A stretch of DNA of 64,000 bases from an uncultured Clostridia bacterium (GTDB lineage: Bacteria > Bacillota > Clostridia > Christensenellales > Borkfalkiaceae), in the NCBI GenBank assembly GCA_949286835.1, contig CASEDP010000006.1, forward strand, positions 33,356-97,355, in the 5' to 3' direction. Below the pieces are notes generated by a model that did no database searches, was not told the DNA's origin, and worked only from the letters and a program-made list of their open reading frames with translations. How positions within the stretch are numbered: position 1 is the stretch's first letter; each line of letters begins with the position of its first letter. Both the position numbers and the translations under genes were made by a program. Shown in pieces: positions 9,602 to 17,626 of the stretch.

Positions 9602-10039
9602 CTATTTATGGTATTCCGCGCCCGAATTTATCATAAAGGCGCGATATATCTGCTCCGCCAGAATTACGCGCATAAGCTGGTGCGGGAAGGTCATAGGCGA
9701 AAAGGAAAGGCGCATATCCGCCGCCTCCTTCACCCTTTCGGAAAGCCCGCAGGAGCTGCCGATTATGAAGCTAATCTCCTCGCCGCGGTCGCACAGCTCC
9801 CTGACCTTTGCGGCGAGCGCCGTGCTTGAAAGTTCCCTGCCCTCTATGCACAGCGCGATTTTATAGCCCTTTGCGCCCCGCAATACAGCCTCCGACTCGT
9901 CCTCTAAATTTTTGCCCTCGGCGAGCTCCTTGACCTCGAAGCGACAGAAGCGCGAAAGACGCTTTGCATACTCCGCAACGGCGTCGCGGTAAAACGCCTC
10001 CTTTATCTTGCCGATGCAGACGATGTTTACCTTTACCAT
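9602..10039 (-). CDS. rlmH: 23S rRNA (pseudouridine-1915-N3)-methyltransferase RlmH
   Basis: SPOUT-class methyltransferase that modifies pseudouridine 1915 in helix 69 of 23S rRNA. The 145-residue length is close to the usual 155-160. Typical elements are VNIVCIGKIKEAFYRDAV at the N terminus, the SAM-binding knot segment FIIGSSCGLSE, and the C-terminal signature SPMTFPHQLMRVILAEQIYRA ending in EYHK. It begins one base after the stop of the upstream protease gene (TGA-T-ATG), suggesting coupling. Confidence 0.96.
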   Translation of the reverse strand: MVKVNIVCIGKIKEAFYRDAVAEYAKRLSRFCRFEVKELAEGKNLEDESEAVLRGAKGYKIALCIEGRELSSTALAAKVRELCDRGEEISFIIGSSCGLSERVKEAADMRLSFSPMTFPHQLMRVILAEQIYRAFMINSGAEYHK

Positions 10040-10040
10040 A

Positions 10041-10931
10041 TCAAAACAACCCCGCTATCCACAATACCGCCATAACTGCTATGCCGACCGACGCGCCGAC
10101 GAAGAACCTGCCGACCGTTCCCTTCACGCACGCCTTTAACGGCGTCTTGTCGACGGCGAGAAGGACTATCGCCGCGACGAGCGAGATTGCAGAAAGAACG
10201 CAGACGGCGATTATAACCCCATCCGACGCTATGAGCGCGCCCGTTTCGTCGGTGGCGCCGACCGCAGTGAGCGCGATTATCAGGGCGTTGTTGAGGAAGT
10301 GAATTATGACAGACGGCGTGACCGAGCGCGACCTGAGCGCGAGCAGCGCAAACAAAAAGCCGCAGATGAACTGATATATCGTCTGTTCGACGGAGCCGTG
10401 GTAGAGCGAAAAACACAGCCCGACGAGCAGCGCCGCCCTTATGCCGCCGACCTCCTCTTCGGCGTTGTTGAGTATCATAGCGCGGAAGAGCAGTTCCTCG
10501 CCGACGGCGGGAAGCACGGCGACGACGATGAGGACGGGCAGGACATTCCAGCCCGAGACGTCGGGGAGCGAGGACGAGTTGCGCACATAGCCCAATTTTT
10601 CGAGCGCGACGATGAGAAATTCGTTGAGCCAGCCCAGCGAAAAGAGCAGCCCGAAGATGAGAAGGACGCCGACAAGGATATACTTGGGCTTTGTCCTTAC
10701 GGGGAAGAGCGACTTTGCGGGCACCCCGCAATACCAATACATAACGGCAAGCGTTATGCAGATGGCTATCGGCGACACGAGATAGCCGAGATATTTCGCC
10801 CAATCCTGCCCTTCGCCGTATGCGACAAGCGGCGACGCGACGAGCGACAGTATGAGATATATGATTACGCAGAGCGAAAACGCCATTCCGCCCGATAGGG
10901 CGCAGAGACGCCCCGCCTTTTTTATGTTCAT
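10041..10931 (-). CDS. CPBP-family intramembrane metalloprotease
   Basis: Polytopic membrane protein with the CPBP (CAAX protease and bacteriocin-processing, Abi) signature: the EELLFRA motif, a histidine in SLYHGSVEQTIYQF and a further one in IIHFLNNAL. About eight hydrophobic segments are visible. The family cleaves membrane-embedded substrates; the substrate here is unknown. I take ATG 10931 (MNIKKAGRL) as the start because a TATAAT box lies at 10938-10943, six nt before it, which would place the upstream ATG at 10946 outside the transcript. The gene overlaps no neighbour and precedes rlmH by one base. Confidence 0.8.
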   Translation of the reverse strand: MNIKKAGRLCALSGGMAFSLCVIIYLILSLVASPLVAYGEGQDWAKYLGYLVSPIAICITLAVMYWYCGVPAKSLFPVRTKPKYILVGVLLIFGLLFSLGWLNEFLIVALEKLGYVRNSSSLPDVSGWNVLPVLIVVAVLPAVGEELLFRAMILNNAEEEVGGIRAALLVGLCFSLYHGSVEQTIYQFICGFLFALLALRSRSVTPSVIIHFLNNALIIALTAVGATDETGALIASDGVIIAVCVLSAISLVAAIVLLAVDKTPLKACVKGTVGRFFVGASVGIAVMAVLWIAGLF

Positions 10932-10937
10932 AGGTCT

Positions 10938-10967
10938 ATTATACATTATTTATACTCATAAAGTAAA
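10938..10967 (-). promoter_or_regulatory. Predicted promoter of the CPBP protease-rlmH run (leaderless type)
   Basis: On the minus strand TTTACT (10962-10967), an 18-nt spacer and TATAAT (10938-10943). Only six bases separate the -10 box from ATG 10931 and no Shine-Dalgarno sequence is present, so transcription probably begins at or next to the start codon. Confidence 0.55.
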
Positions 10968-10976
10968 TGAAAACAT

Positions 10977-11005
10977 TTTACTTTTGGCGCGAAATATATT
11001 AAAAT
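10977..11005 (+). promoter_or_regulatory. Predicted promoter of the fumarase genes
   Basis: TTTACT (10977-10982), 17-nt spacer, TAAAAT (11000-11005). ATG 11014 follows eight bases later without a ribosome-binding site, again suggesting a leaderless or near-leaderless message. It is divergent from the CPBP promoter 10 bp away. Confidence 0.5.
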
Positions 11006-11013
11006 TTTTTTAT

Positions 11014-11853
11014 ATGAGAACTGTAAACACAAGGGAAATTGCAGACAAAATATATGAGCTGGCGCTCAGAGCCGGCGTAACGCTTACCCCCTCCTGCCTT
11101 GCCGCGCTAAAAGAGGCGGAAAGCAGCGAGAGCTGCGCCGCGGCGAAGTTTGCTCTGAGCACTCTTTTGGACAACGCAGACCTCTCCGCGCGGGAAAAAC
11201 TGCCCGTTTGCCAGGACACGGGAATGGCGGTGGTCATTCTCGACATCGGTCAGGATGTATTCCTCGAGGGAGAACTGCTCGAAAACGCAGTGAACGATGC
11301 GGTGAGGCGGGCATACGCAGACGGATATTTCCGCAAGTCGATATGCGACCCCCTGACGAGGCAGAATACGGGCGACAACACCCCCGCCGCCATACATACG
11401 CACATATGCGCAGGCGATAAGATTGAAATTACATACCTCCCCAAGGGCTTCGGCAGCGAGAATATGAGCGCGATGTATATACTCAAACCCGCGCAGGGCG
11501 TCGACGGGATAGTCGAAGCCATAGTTTCCACGGTAAAAAAGGCGGGTTCGCGCCCCTGTCCCCCCGTCTATGTGGGCGTGGGCATCGGCGGAAGCTTCGA
11601 CACCTGCGCATTCCTCGCAAAGAAGGCGCTCACCCGCGACGTCGGCACGCACAACCGGAGGGCGGACATCGCCGAAATAGAGCGGCGCGCGCTCGAGGGG
11701 ATAAACGCCCTCGACATAGGCTGCCAGGGCTTCCACGGAAAGACGACGGCGCTGGGCGTGAGCTGCGAATGGGCATACACCCACATTGCGGGGCTGCCCG
11801 TAGCCGTAAACATTCAATGCCACTGCGTAAGGTGCCAGAAGGCAACAATCTGA
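11014..11853 (+). CDS. Class I fumarate hydratase, alpha subunit (TtdA/FumA-N type)
   Basis: Large subunit of the oxygen-sensitive [4Fe-4S] hydro-lyase that interconverts fumarate and malate; L-tartrate dehydratase is the close alternative. The protein is 279 residues. Family motifs are LPVCQDTGMAVV (cluster cysteine), KSICDPLTRQNTGDNTPA, GGSFDTCAFLAKKAL, and CQGFHGKTTALGV, together supplying the three cluster ligands. ATG 11014 is chosen because the longer frame upstream encodes hydrophobic, unconserved sequence that overlaps the divergent promoter. The beta subunit begins 20 nt downstream, so the pair is one transcript. Substrate assignment to fumarate is the likeliest from the family and the lack of tartrate genes nearby. 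Confidence 0.9.
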   Translation: MRTVNTREIADKIYELALRAGVTLTPSCLAALKEAESSESCAAAKFALSTLLDNADLSAREKLPVCQDTGMAVVILDIGQDVFLEGELLENAVNDAVRRAYADGYFRKSICDPLTRQNTGDNTPAAIHTHICAGDKIEITYLPKGFGSENMSAMYILKPAQGVDGIVEAIVSTVKKAGSRPCPPVYVGVGIGGSFDTCAFLAKKALTRDVGTHNRRADIAEIERRALEGINALDIGCQGFHGKTTALGVSCEWAYTHIAGLPVAVNIQCHCVRCQKATI

Positions 11854-11873
11854 AGAGAGTACTTTTAAGACAT

Positions 11874-12392
11874 ATGAAGAATATTACTTTACCGATAGAC
11901 AAGAAAACTGCGGAACAGCTCAAAGCGGGCGACAGCGTGCTGATCTCGGGCGAGATACTGACCGCGCGCGACTGCGCACACAAGCGGCTGACCGATATGA
12001 TAAAGGCGGGCGAACCCCTCCCCTTTGACTTAAGCGGAGCGATAATCTACTACGCAGGTCCCTGCCCCGCAAAGCCCGGCATGGCGAGCGGGAGCTGCGG
12101 CCCCACCACCTCTTCGAGAATGGACGTCTATGCGCCCGTGCTCCTCGACCTCGGTCTGGGCGGAATGATAGGCAAGGGCGAGATGAGCGACGAAGTGCGT
12201 CGGGCAATAGTCGCAAACCAGGGCGTCTATTTCGCGGCAATCGGCGGCGCCGGCGCAATCTACGGCAAGTCAATTGTAAAGAGCGAGCTAGTCGCCTTTC
12301 CCGAACTTCTGAGCGAGGCAGTCAGAAGGTTGACCGTCGTCGACTTCCCCTGCGTGGTCGCATACGACTGCAACGGCGGCAGCATTTACTGA
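11874..12392 (+). CDS. Class I fumarate hydratase, beta subunit (TtdB/FumA-C type)
   Basis: Small subunit (172 residues) of the two-subunit fumarase. The family core is visible: GDSVLISGEILTARDCAHKR, YYAGPCPAKPG, SCGPTTSSRMD and MIGKGEMS, then GAIYGKSIVKSE. ATG 11874 gives the conserved MKNITLPI N terminus. The subunit completes the active site formed with the alpha chain. Translation probably follows the alpha subunit on the same mRNA. The transcript ends before the pheS promoter at 12438, with no strong terminator seen. Confidence 0.9.
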   Translation: MKNITLPIDKKTAEQLKAGDSVLISGEILTARDCAHKRLTDMIKAGEPLPFDLSGAIIYYAGPCPAKPGMASGSCGPTTSSRMDVYAPVLLDLGLGGMIGKGEMSDEVRRAIVANQGVYFAAIGGAGAIYGKSIVKSELVAFPELLSEAVRRLTVVDFPCVVAYDCNGGSIY

Positions 12393-12437
12393 GGCGCTTT
12401 TGCCCTGTCTTTGGCGCGCAACGGACGTCAAAATTAT

Positions 12438-12466
12438 TTGACAAGACGAATTTTTGGTTATATAAT
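12438..12466 (+). promoter_or_regulatory. Sigma-A promoter of the pheS T-box transcript
   Basis: A perfect housekeeping promoter: TTGACA (12438-12443), 17-nt spacer, TATAAT (12461-12466), just upstream of the T-box leader. Confidence 0.85.
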
Positions 12467-12472
12467 TGAATT

Positions 12473-12738
12473 TGTTAAAGGCGATGACTGAGACAGACGC
12501 GCATATCTTCGCCGCTTTCAGAGAGGGCTGCCCGAAAACGGCTGAAAGGCTGCCCAAGCGGATTTTGCACGGTATTCACTCACGAGCCGACGCGCGAACT
12601 GCCCCTCGCGGGACAAAGTAACGCGCTCCGCAATTCCCTGCGTAAACGGGCAATCGAGGCGGATTTTTCCGCGAAATCAGGTGGTACCGAGTAAATTCAT
12701 AACATTTACTCCCTGTGTGCAAGCACGGGGAGTTTTTT
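12473..12738 (+). ncRNA. T-box riboswitch (tRNA-Phe responsive) in the pheS leader
   Basis: Leader RNA that binds uncharged tRNA-Phe and then permits read-through into pheS. The conserved T-box AGGTGGTACCGAG is at 12679-12691. Stem I carries a GCGATGACTGAGA start, a candidate UUC specifier at 12508-12510 lying eight bases before the CAGAGAG element, as in other T-boxes. The terminator arm ACTCCC..GGGGAGT spans about 12708-12733 with a T run after it; the T-box side could pair with it to form the antiterminator. Specifier and downstream gene agree. Confidence 0.93.
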
Positions 12739-12764
12739 ATTTGATTAAATTTCAGGAGAATGAA

Positions 12765-13805
12765 ATGCAGGACAAGAGTATCGTTGACAGAATTGAGGAG
12801 TTAAAGAGCAAGATTGAAGAGAGCGTCAAAGATCTGAAGAGCTCTAAATCGCTCTATGAACTCAAGAGCAAGTTCCTCGGTAGGACGGGCGAAATTTCTG
12901 ACCTTATGAAGTGTATGCGCGACATACCCAAAGAAAAGCGCCCCGAGGCGGGAAAGATTATCAACGCCCTGCGCGACTGGGCGGAAGAGCGCTTCGGCAT
13001 AATCGAGAGCGTAATTAAGCTTTCCGAGCTCAAGGAACAGTATAAAAACGAGGCGATTGACGTCACTTTGCCGGGAAACACCAACCCGACGGGCGCATAT
13101 CACCCTAACACCCTGATAAGGAGGGAACTCATCTCCGTATTTGCGGGAATGGGCTTCACCGTGTACGAGGGTCCCGAAATTGAAAACGACTATTACAACT
13201 TCACGGCGCTGAACACCCCCAAAGACCACCCCGCGCGCGATATGCAGGATACGTTTTATGTGACCAACGACCTGCTGCTCCGCACGCAGACTTCGGCAGG
13301 TCAGATAAGAGTAATGGAAAAGCAGGCGCCGCCCATAAAGATACTTTCGCCCGGAAAGGTATTCCGAAGCGACGACGACGCGACACATTCGCCTATGTTC
13401 TCGCAGATGGAGGGTCTTGTCGTTGACAAGGGCATAACCCTCTGCGACCTCAAGGGTATGCTGGACGAGTTCGCGGCAAAGATATTCGGCAGCGGCGTAA
13501 AGACAAGGCTGCGCCCCTCCTACTTCCCCTTCACCGAGCCTTCCGTAGAGGTCGACGTAAGCTGTTTCGAGTGCGGCGGCAAGGGCTGTAAACTGTGCAA
13601 GGGTACGGGCTGGATTGAAGTGCTGGGCGCGGGTATGGTAAACAGGCACGTGCTTGAGGGCTGCGGCGTCGACCCCGACGTATATTCCGGCTTTGCGTTC
13701 GGAATGGGCATAGAGAGAATTGCTATGCTCAAATACGGCATCAACAATATGAAACTTCTGTTCGAGGGCGACGTCAAGTTCCTAAGACAGTTCAAAATGG
13801 CGTAA
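12765..13805 (+). CDS. pheS: Phenylalanyl-tRNA synthetase alpha subunit
   Basis: Catalytic subunit of the alpha2-beta2 enzyme that charges tRNA-Phe. The protein is 346 residues, normal length. The N-terminal coiled-coil tRNA-binding arm (residues 1-90) is followed by class II motifs: [25 protein letters not shown] (motif 1), [12 protein letters not shown] and [22 protein letters not shown] (motif 2), and [17 protein letters not shown] (motif 3). ATG 12765 has an AGGAGA site at correct spacing; the longer upstream frame runs through the T-box terminator and is rejected. Expression is controlled by the T-box. Confidence 0.98.
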   Translation: MQDKSIVDRIEELKSKIEESVKDLKSSKSLYELKSKFLGRTGEISDLMKCMRDIPKEKRPEAGKIINALRDWAEERFGIIESVIKLSELKEQYKNEAIDVTLPGNTNPTGAYHPNTLIRRELISVFAGMGFTVYEGPEIENDYYNFTALNTPKDHPARDMQDTFYVTNDLLLRTQTSAGQIRVMEKQAPPIKILSPGKVFRSDDDATHSPMFSQMEGLVVDKGITLCDLKGMLDEFAAKIFGSGVKTRLRPSYFPFTEPSVEVDVSCFECGGKGCKLCKGTGWIEVLGAGMVNRHVLEGCGVDPDVYSGFAFGMGIERIAMLKYGINNMKLLFEGDVKFLRQFKMA

Positions 13806-13978
13806 ACACCCCGCCTCTGCCTCGGCACATTCTTAAATAATAAATAGCGCAAGCAGACTATGTCTGCGCCAGCGCACAACATTTGCGGCTCCGCCACCTC
13901 GGCGGTGTGAATTGCCGCGACTTATGATAAACGAGAGCCCTTAAACGTCGCGGCAAGGGCAACGCCCTCAAACTTGTC

Positions 13979-14009
13979 AATTTTGTCGCTGTCACCAGGC
14001 GACAAAATT
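13979..14009 (+). repeat. Strong hairpin in the 234-nt pheS-pheT gap
   Basis: A perfect 11-bp stem (AATTTTGTCGC / GCGACAAAATT) with a 9-nt loop, ending 30 nt before pheT. The gap is unusually long for this pair and carries further self-complementary stretches (GCCGCGAC ... GTCGCGGC, and around AGCGCAAGCAGAC). No T run follows the hairpin, so it is more likely an RNA processing or stability element than a terminator. Confidence 0.55.
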
Positions 14010-14039
14010 ACGAAACAAAACTTATTTTGGAGTTAAACA

Positions 14040-16451
14040 ATGAAAGCACCTTTAAGCTGGTTAAAAGACTATGTAGATATTGACATCCCTGCCGAAGAAC
14101 TGCAGAAAAAACTGTTCGGCTGCGGATTTGAAGTTGAAGAACTAATCGACATCGGCAAGGACATCACGGGCGTAGTCGTCGGCGAAGTGACTGACTGCCA
14201 GCCCGTCGAGGGCACCCACCTGCACGTATGCCAGGTCGACTGCGGCAAACACGGCGTTATGCAGATTTGCTGCGGCGCGGACAACGTGGAAAAGGGCATC
14301 AAGGCGCCCGTCGCCCTGCCCGGCGCAACCGTCTACGCCACCGCTAAGGATCACGTCACCATTGAAGGAGTGATGACAATTAAGAAGGGCAAGCTCAGGG
14401 GTATAGAGTCCAACGGTATGCTCTGCTCCGGCGCGGAAATCGGCGTAAACGGCGATATGTTCGAGGGCGGCGATTACTGCGGACTTCTGCTCCTCCCCGC
14501 GTCGTTTGAAAACGGCGCGGACATAAAGCCCCTCCTCGGACTTGACGACTATATCTTCGACATCGGGCTTACGGCAAACCGCCCCGACTGCCAGAGCATA
14601 CTCGGTATGGCGAGAGAGGTTGCCGCAATACTCGGCAAGCCGCTCAAAGAGCCCGACTATTCCTATTCCCCCAAAGCAAAGGGCGAGCCGGTAAGCGTAA
14701 AAGTGCTTGCGCCCGAGCTCTGCCCGAGATACATCGCGCACTACGTAAAGGACGTTAAGATTGCCCCCTCCCCTATGTGGATGAGAAAGAGGCTCAACCT
14801 CTGCGGACTGCGCTCCATAAATAACCTCGTAGACATCACTAATTTCATACTCCTGGAGATGGGACAGCCTATGCACGCATTCGACTGCGGTATGCTTTCG
14901 GGCAGGGAGATTGTTGTGCGCCGCGCAGACGAGGGCGAAGAGATTGTCACCCTCGACGGCAAGGCATTTAAGCTCAACAATGAAAACCTGGTCATCTGCG
15001 ACGGCGACAAGCCCTGCGCGCTTGCGGGCATTATGGGCGGCGAGAACAGCGAAATTACCGACAATACAAGGGAACTTCTGTTCGAGGCGGCAAAGTTTGC
15101 GAGGGACAGCGTGAGAAAGACGTCGCGCTCGCTCGGGCAACATTCGGACTCCTCCGCACTGTTTGAAAAGGGCGTAAACGAATATACCACCGAACGCGCT
15201 ATGGCAAGGGCGCTGCACCTCATCGAAGAGCTTGACTGCGGCACTATTACCGACGTGCACGCCGACATAAAGACCGAATATTCGCACGACGGCAGCAAGG
15301 AAATGACCGTAAGTATGGCAAAGATTAACGCCCTGCTCGGCATAACCATACCCGCCGATACCGCCGTTGAAATTTTAAAGAGGCTCAACTTCGGCGTAAA
15401 GGTCAAGGGCGACGAACTCCGCCTTATTGTTCCTCCCTACCGCGAGGACATAGACGGCTATCCCGACATTGCCGAAGAGCTGATAAGGGAATACGGCTAT
15501 GAGCACGTCAACGGCACATTCCTCACCGCCGCAAGCGTGACCAACGGAGGTTACAGCGACGCACAGAGGCTGGAAAACTCGCTAAAGGACAGGCTTGTCG
15601 CAGACGGACTGTACGAAATTTCGACCTATTCCTTCTATTCCGAAAAGGACCTCGATATGATGCATCTGCCTTCAGATGCCGAGGAGAGGAAATTCATAAA
15701 AATCCTCAACCCCATAAGCGAAGAACTTTCGGTGATGAGGACGACGCTTGCGCCCTCTATGCTCAACGTAATAGTCAGAAACCTGAGAAAGGGCAACACG
15801 GAGGGCAAGCTTTTTGAAATTGCCAACAGATATCTGCCAAAGTCGCTGCCCCTCACCGACTTCCCCGAAGAGCGTCCCACTCTCTGCATAGGCACTTTCG
15901 GCAACGGCACTTTCTATGACATTAAGGGCATTGCGGAGGACATTGCAGACTTTTTAAATACCAAATTTGAATATTCGCCCGCAGAAAAGCCCTTCCTGCA
16001 CCCCGGCATCACCGCAGAAATAAACTGCGAGGGCGAAGTTATAGGGTATCTCGGCAGGATTGACCCCTCAATTGCCGAAGAACTTGCAATGGAGAAAAAG
16101 GCTTTCCTCTGCGAGATTGACTATGAAAAGCTGGTTTCTCACGCAAAGCCGTTCAGATATCGTCCTCTGCCCAAGTTCCCCGAAGTGACGCGCGACCTTG
16201 CGCTTGTCGCCGATATGGGCATTACCTGCGGCGAGATTGAAAAACAGATTTATGCCGCCTGCAAGTACGTGACGGACGTAAAGCTATTTGACATCTACGT
16301 TGGCAACCAGATAGGTCAAGGCAAGAAGAGTATGGCATTCACAGTGACCTTTACCCCCGCCGCCGAGGCGATTACGCCCGAAAAGACTGACGGCTATGTG
16401 AAGAAAATCCTCGCTAACCTCAAACACAACCTCGACATAGACCTGAGATAA
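14040..16451 (+). CDS. pheT: Phenylalanyl-tRNA synthetase beta subunit
   Basis: Large subunit of PheRS (803 residues) that binds tRNA and edits mischarged Tyr-tRNA-Phe. Domains in order: the N-terminal tRNA-binding OB fold (about 40-150, with QVDCGKHGVMQICCGADNV), B3/B4 editing domain (about 210-390, including MGQPMHAFDC), B5 DNA-binding-like domain (about 405-475), the inactive synthetase-like core (485-690), and the ferredoxin-fold anticodon-binding domain (about 710-803, KFPEVTRDLALV). A GGAG site precedes the ATG. A terminator follows directly. Confidence 0.97.
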   Translation: MKAPLSWLKDYVDIDIPAEELQKKLFGCGFEVEELIDIGKDITGVVVGEVTDCQPVEGTHLHVCQVDCGKHGVMQICCGADNVEKGIKAPVALPGATVYATAKDHVTIEGVMTIKKGKLRGIESNGMLCSGAEIGVNGDMFEGGDYCGLLLLPASFENGADIKPLLGLDDYIFDIGLTANRPDCQSILGMAREVAAILGKPLKEPDYSYSPKAKGEPVSVKVLAPELCPRYIAHYVKDVKIAPSPMWMRKRLNLCGLRSINNLVDITNFILLEMGQPMHAFDCGMLSGREIVVRRADEGEEIVTLDGKAFKLNNENLVICDGDKPCALAGIMGGENSEITDNTRELLFEAAKFARDSVRKTSRSLGQHSDSSALFEKGVNEYTTERAMARALHLIEELDCGTITDVHADIKTEYSHDGSKEMTVSMAKINALLGITIPADTAVEILKRLNFGVKVKGDELRLIVPPYREDIDGYPDIAEELIREYGYEHVNGTFLTAASVTNGGYSDAQRLENSLKDRLVADGLYEISTYSFYSEKDLDMMHLPSDAEERKFIKILNPISEELSVMRTTLAPSMLNVIVRNLRKGNTEGKLFEIANRYLPKSLPLTDFPEERPTLCIGTFGNGTFYDIKGIAEDIADFLNTKFEYSPAEKPFLHPGITAEINCEGEVIGYLGRIDPSIAEELAMEKKAFLCEIDYEKLVSHAKPFRYRPLPKFPEVTRDLALVADMGITCGEIEKQIYAACKYVTDVKLFDIYVGNQIGQGKKSMAFTVTFTPAAEAITPEKTDGYVKKILANLKHNLDIDLR

Positions 16452-16471
16452 CCGAATTTTCAATATAGTTT

Positions 16472-16505
16472 GCGCCCTGCGGCATTTCCCGCAGGGCGCT
16501 TTTTT
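16472..16505 (+). terminator. Rho-independent terminator after pheT
   Basis: GC-rich stem GCGCCCTGCGG / CCCGCAGGGCGC (16472-16499) followed by TTTTTT. It lies between convergent pheT and yunB. Confidence 0.9.
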
Positions 16506-16508
16506 ACT

Positions 16509-17168
16509 CTATGGAACGAGCGAAGCCCCTCCGCCTGCGACCGTTGCCTGCAGATATGCGTCGGGTATCTTGCCGTTTATTACGCTCTCGCAGATGAGCA
16601 CCTCTATCGTGGAGGCGAGATTTGACGTGCGCGAGGGCATTATGATTGATATATCGGAAACTATTTCAAGGTAGAGCGAGTGCTTTGTCTGGTTTATGCC
16701 CGCCTCCTCGAACTTGGATACAAAACGACATTCGACATTTGAAATGGGAATTATCTTTATGTTGACCTTTGCGCCGAAACCCGCAAGCGCCTCTATCCCC
16801 GTGAACGCGCCGAGGGGCACGAGTATGCCCTCCGCGCTCATCTTGGTGAGATTTTCCTGAGATAGGTACGCCGTGTCCCTTGCAATGCGGTTGATTTTAA
16901 GACTGTCCGTGGTGATTGTAGCGACGTTGCCGTCCTCGTCGTAGGTCAGCGTAATCAAATCTTCGTACCGCAGATTGTCGTTAAGGGTATAATAGATTGC
17001 ATCGTTGACGGCGACGGTCGTCACCGAACGTATCGTCGCCTCGCTTATCGAGATGAGAATATTGGTGACATTGCGCTGCAAAAAGAGCAATATCCCTATT
17101 ATTATGACGCCCGTAACGACTAAAATTATCTTTAACCTTGTGTGCTTGCGCCCCGATTTCATATACAT
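16509..17168 (-). CDS. yunB: Sporulation protein YunB
   Basis: Mother-cell sporulation protein needed for normal spore formation in Bacillus; precise role unknown. About 219 residues. A basic N terminus precedes one transmembrane segment (IILVVTGVIIIGILLFL), then the family body with SEATIRSVTTVAVNDAI, GNVATITTDSLKINRIARD, and VPLGAFTGIEALAGFGAKV. Two near-by ATGs are possible: 17168 (MYMKSG) and 17162 (MKSGRKH). The second lies exactly six nt after a CATATACT -10-like box. It sits downstream of spoVAE, consistent with a sporulation cluster, but apparently with its own promoter. Confidence 0.88.
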   Translation of the reverse strand: MYMKSGRKHTRLKIILVVTGVIIIGILLFLQRNVTNILISISEATIRSVTTVAVNDAIYYTLNDNLRYEDLITLTYDEDGNVATITTDSLKINRIARDTAYLSQENLTKMSAEGILVPLGAFTGIEALAGFGAKVNIKIIPISNVECRFVSKFEEAGINQTKHSLYLEIVSDISIIMPSRTSNLASTIEVLICESVINGKIPDAYLQATVAGGGASLVP

Positions 17169-17198
17169 AGTATATGATCGGCATACGGGCATATATTA
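17169..17198 (-). promoter_or_regulatory. Candidate sigma-E-type promoter of yunB
   Basis: On the minus strand TAATATA (17192-17198), a 15-nt spacer and CATATACT (17169-17176). This resembles the mother-cell sigma-E consensus (ATATT-like -35, CATACAAT-like -10, spacer 14-15). yunB is a sigma-E gene in Bacillus, which supports the reading. Confidence 0.45.
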
Positions 17199-17205
17199 CG
17201 GCAAA

Positions 17206-17589
17206 TCAGTTGCGCTTGGAATGTGCCCTGAAGATTACCGCCATAAGGAAGGAAAATACAACCGCCGCCGTTATGCCCGCGCTTGCCGCGGCGAGAGAAC
17301 CCGTGACCGCATAGTAGATACCCCTTTCCGCGCCCTTTATCGCGCCGTTTGCAAGCAGATAGCCGAAACCCGAGATGGGCACGGTAGCGCCCGCACCCGC
17401 AAAGTCGACAAGCGGCTGATACAGCCCGAGCGCCGTGAGCACAACTCCCGCGAGCATAAAATAGACGAGTATTTTGCCCGCCGTTATCGACGTGAAGTTT
17501 ATTATTAGCTGTGCGACGACGCAGATTGCGCCGCCCACCGCGAACGCCTTAATATACATCAAGACTATTGAAAGAACTGCCTCTGACAT
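17206..17589 (-). CDS. spoVAE: Stage V sporulation protein AE (SpoVAE)
   Basis: Membrane component of the SpoVA channel that moves dipicolinic acid into the spore and releases it at germination. 127 residues with about four hydrophobic segments; the family core LYQPLVDFAGAGATVPISGFGYLL is clear and is closer to SpoVAE than to SpoVAC. It begins 38 nt after spoVAD with a GGGGG ribosome site, so the two are co-transcribed. The usual third partner, spoVAC, is not adjacent. Confidence 0.88.
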   Translation of the reverse strand: MSEAVLSIVLMYIKAFAVGGAICVVAQLIINFTSITAGKILVYFMLAGVVLTALGLYQPLVDFAGAGATVPISGFGYLLANGAIKGAERGIYYAVTGSLAAASAGITAAVVFSFLMAVIFRAHSKRN

Positions 17590-17626
17590 TCAATTACCCC
17601 CATACTATGCTTTAACGAACACACTT

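Noticed and set aside
12681..12764. Longer pheS with a 28-residue N-terminal extension
   Set aside because: The extension would be encoded by the T-box and terminator; the internal ATG has a proper AGGAGA site.
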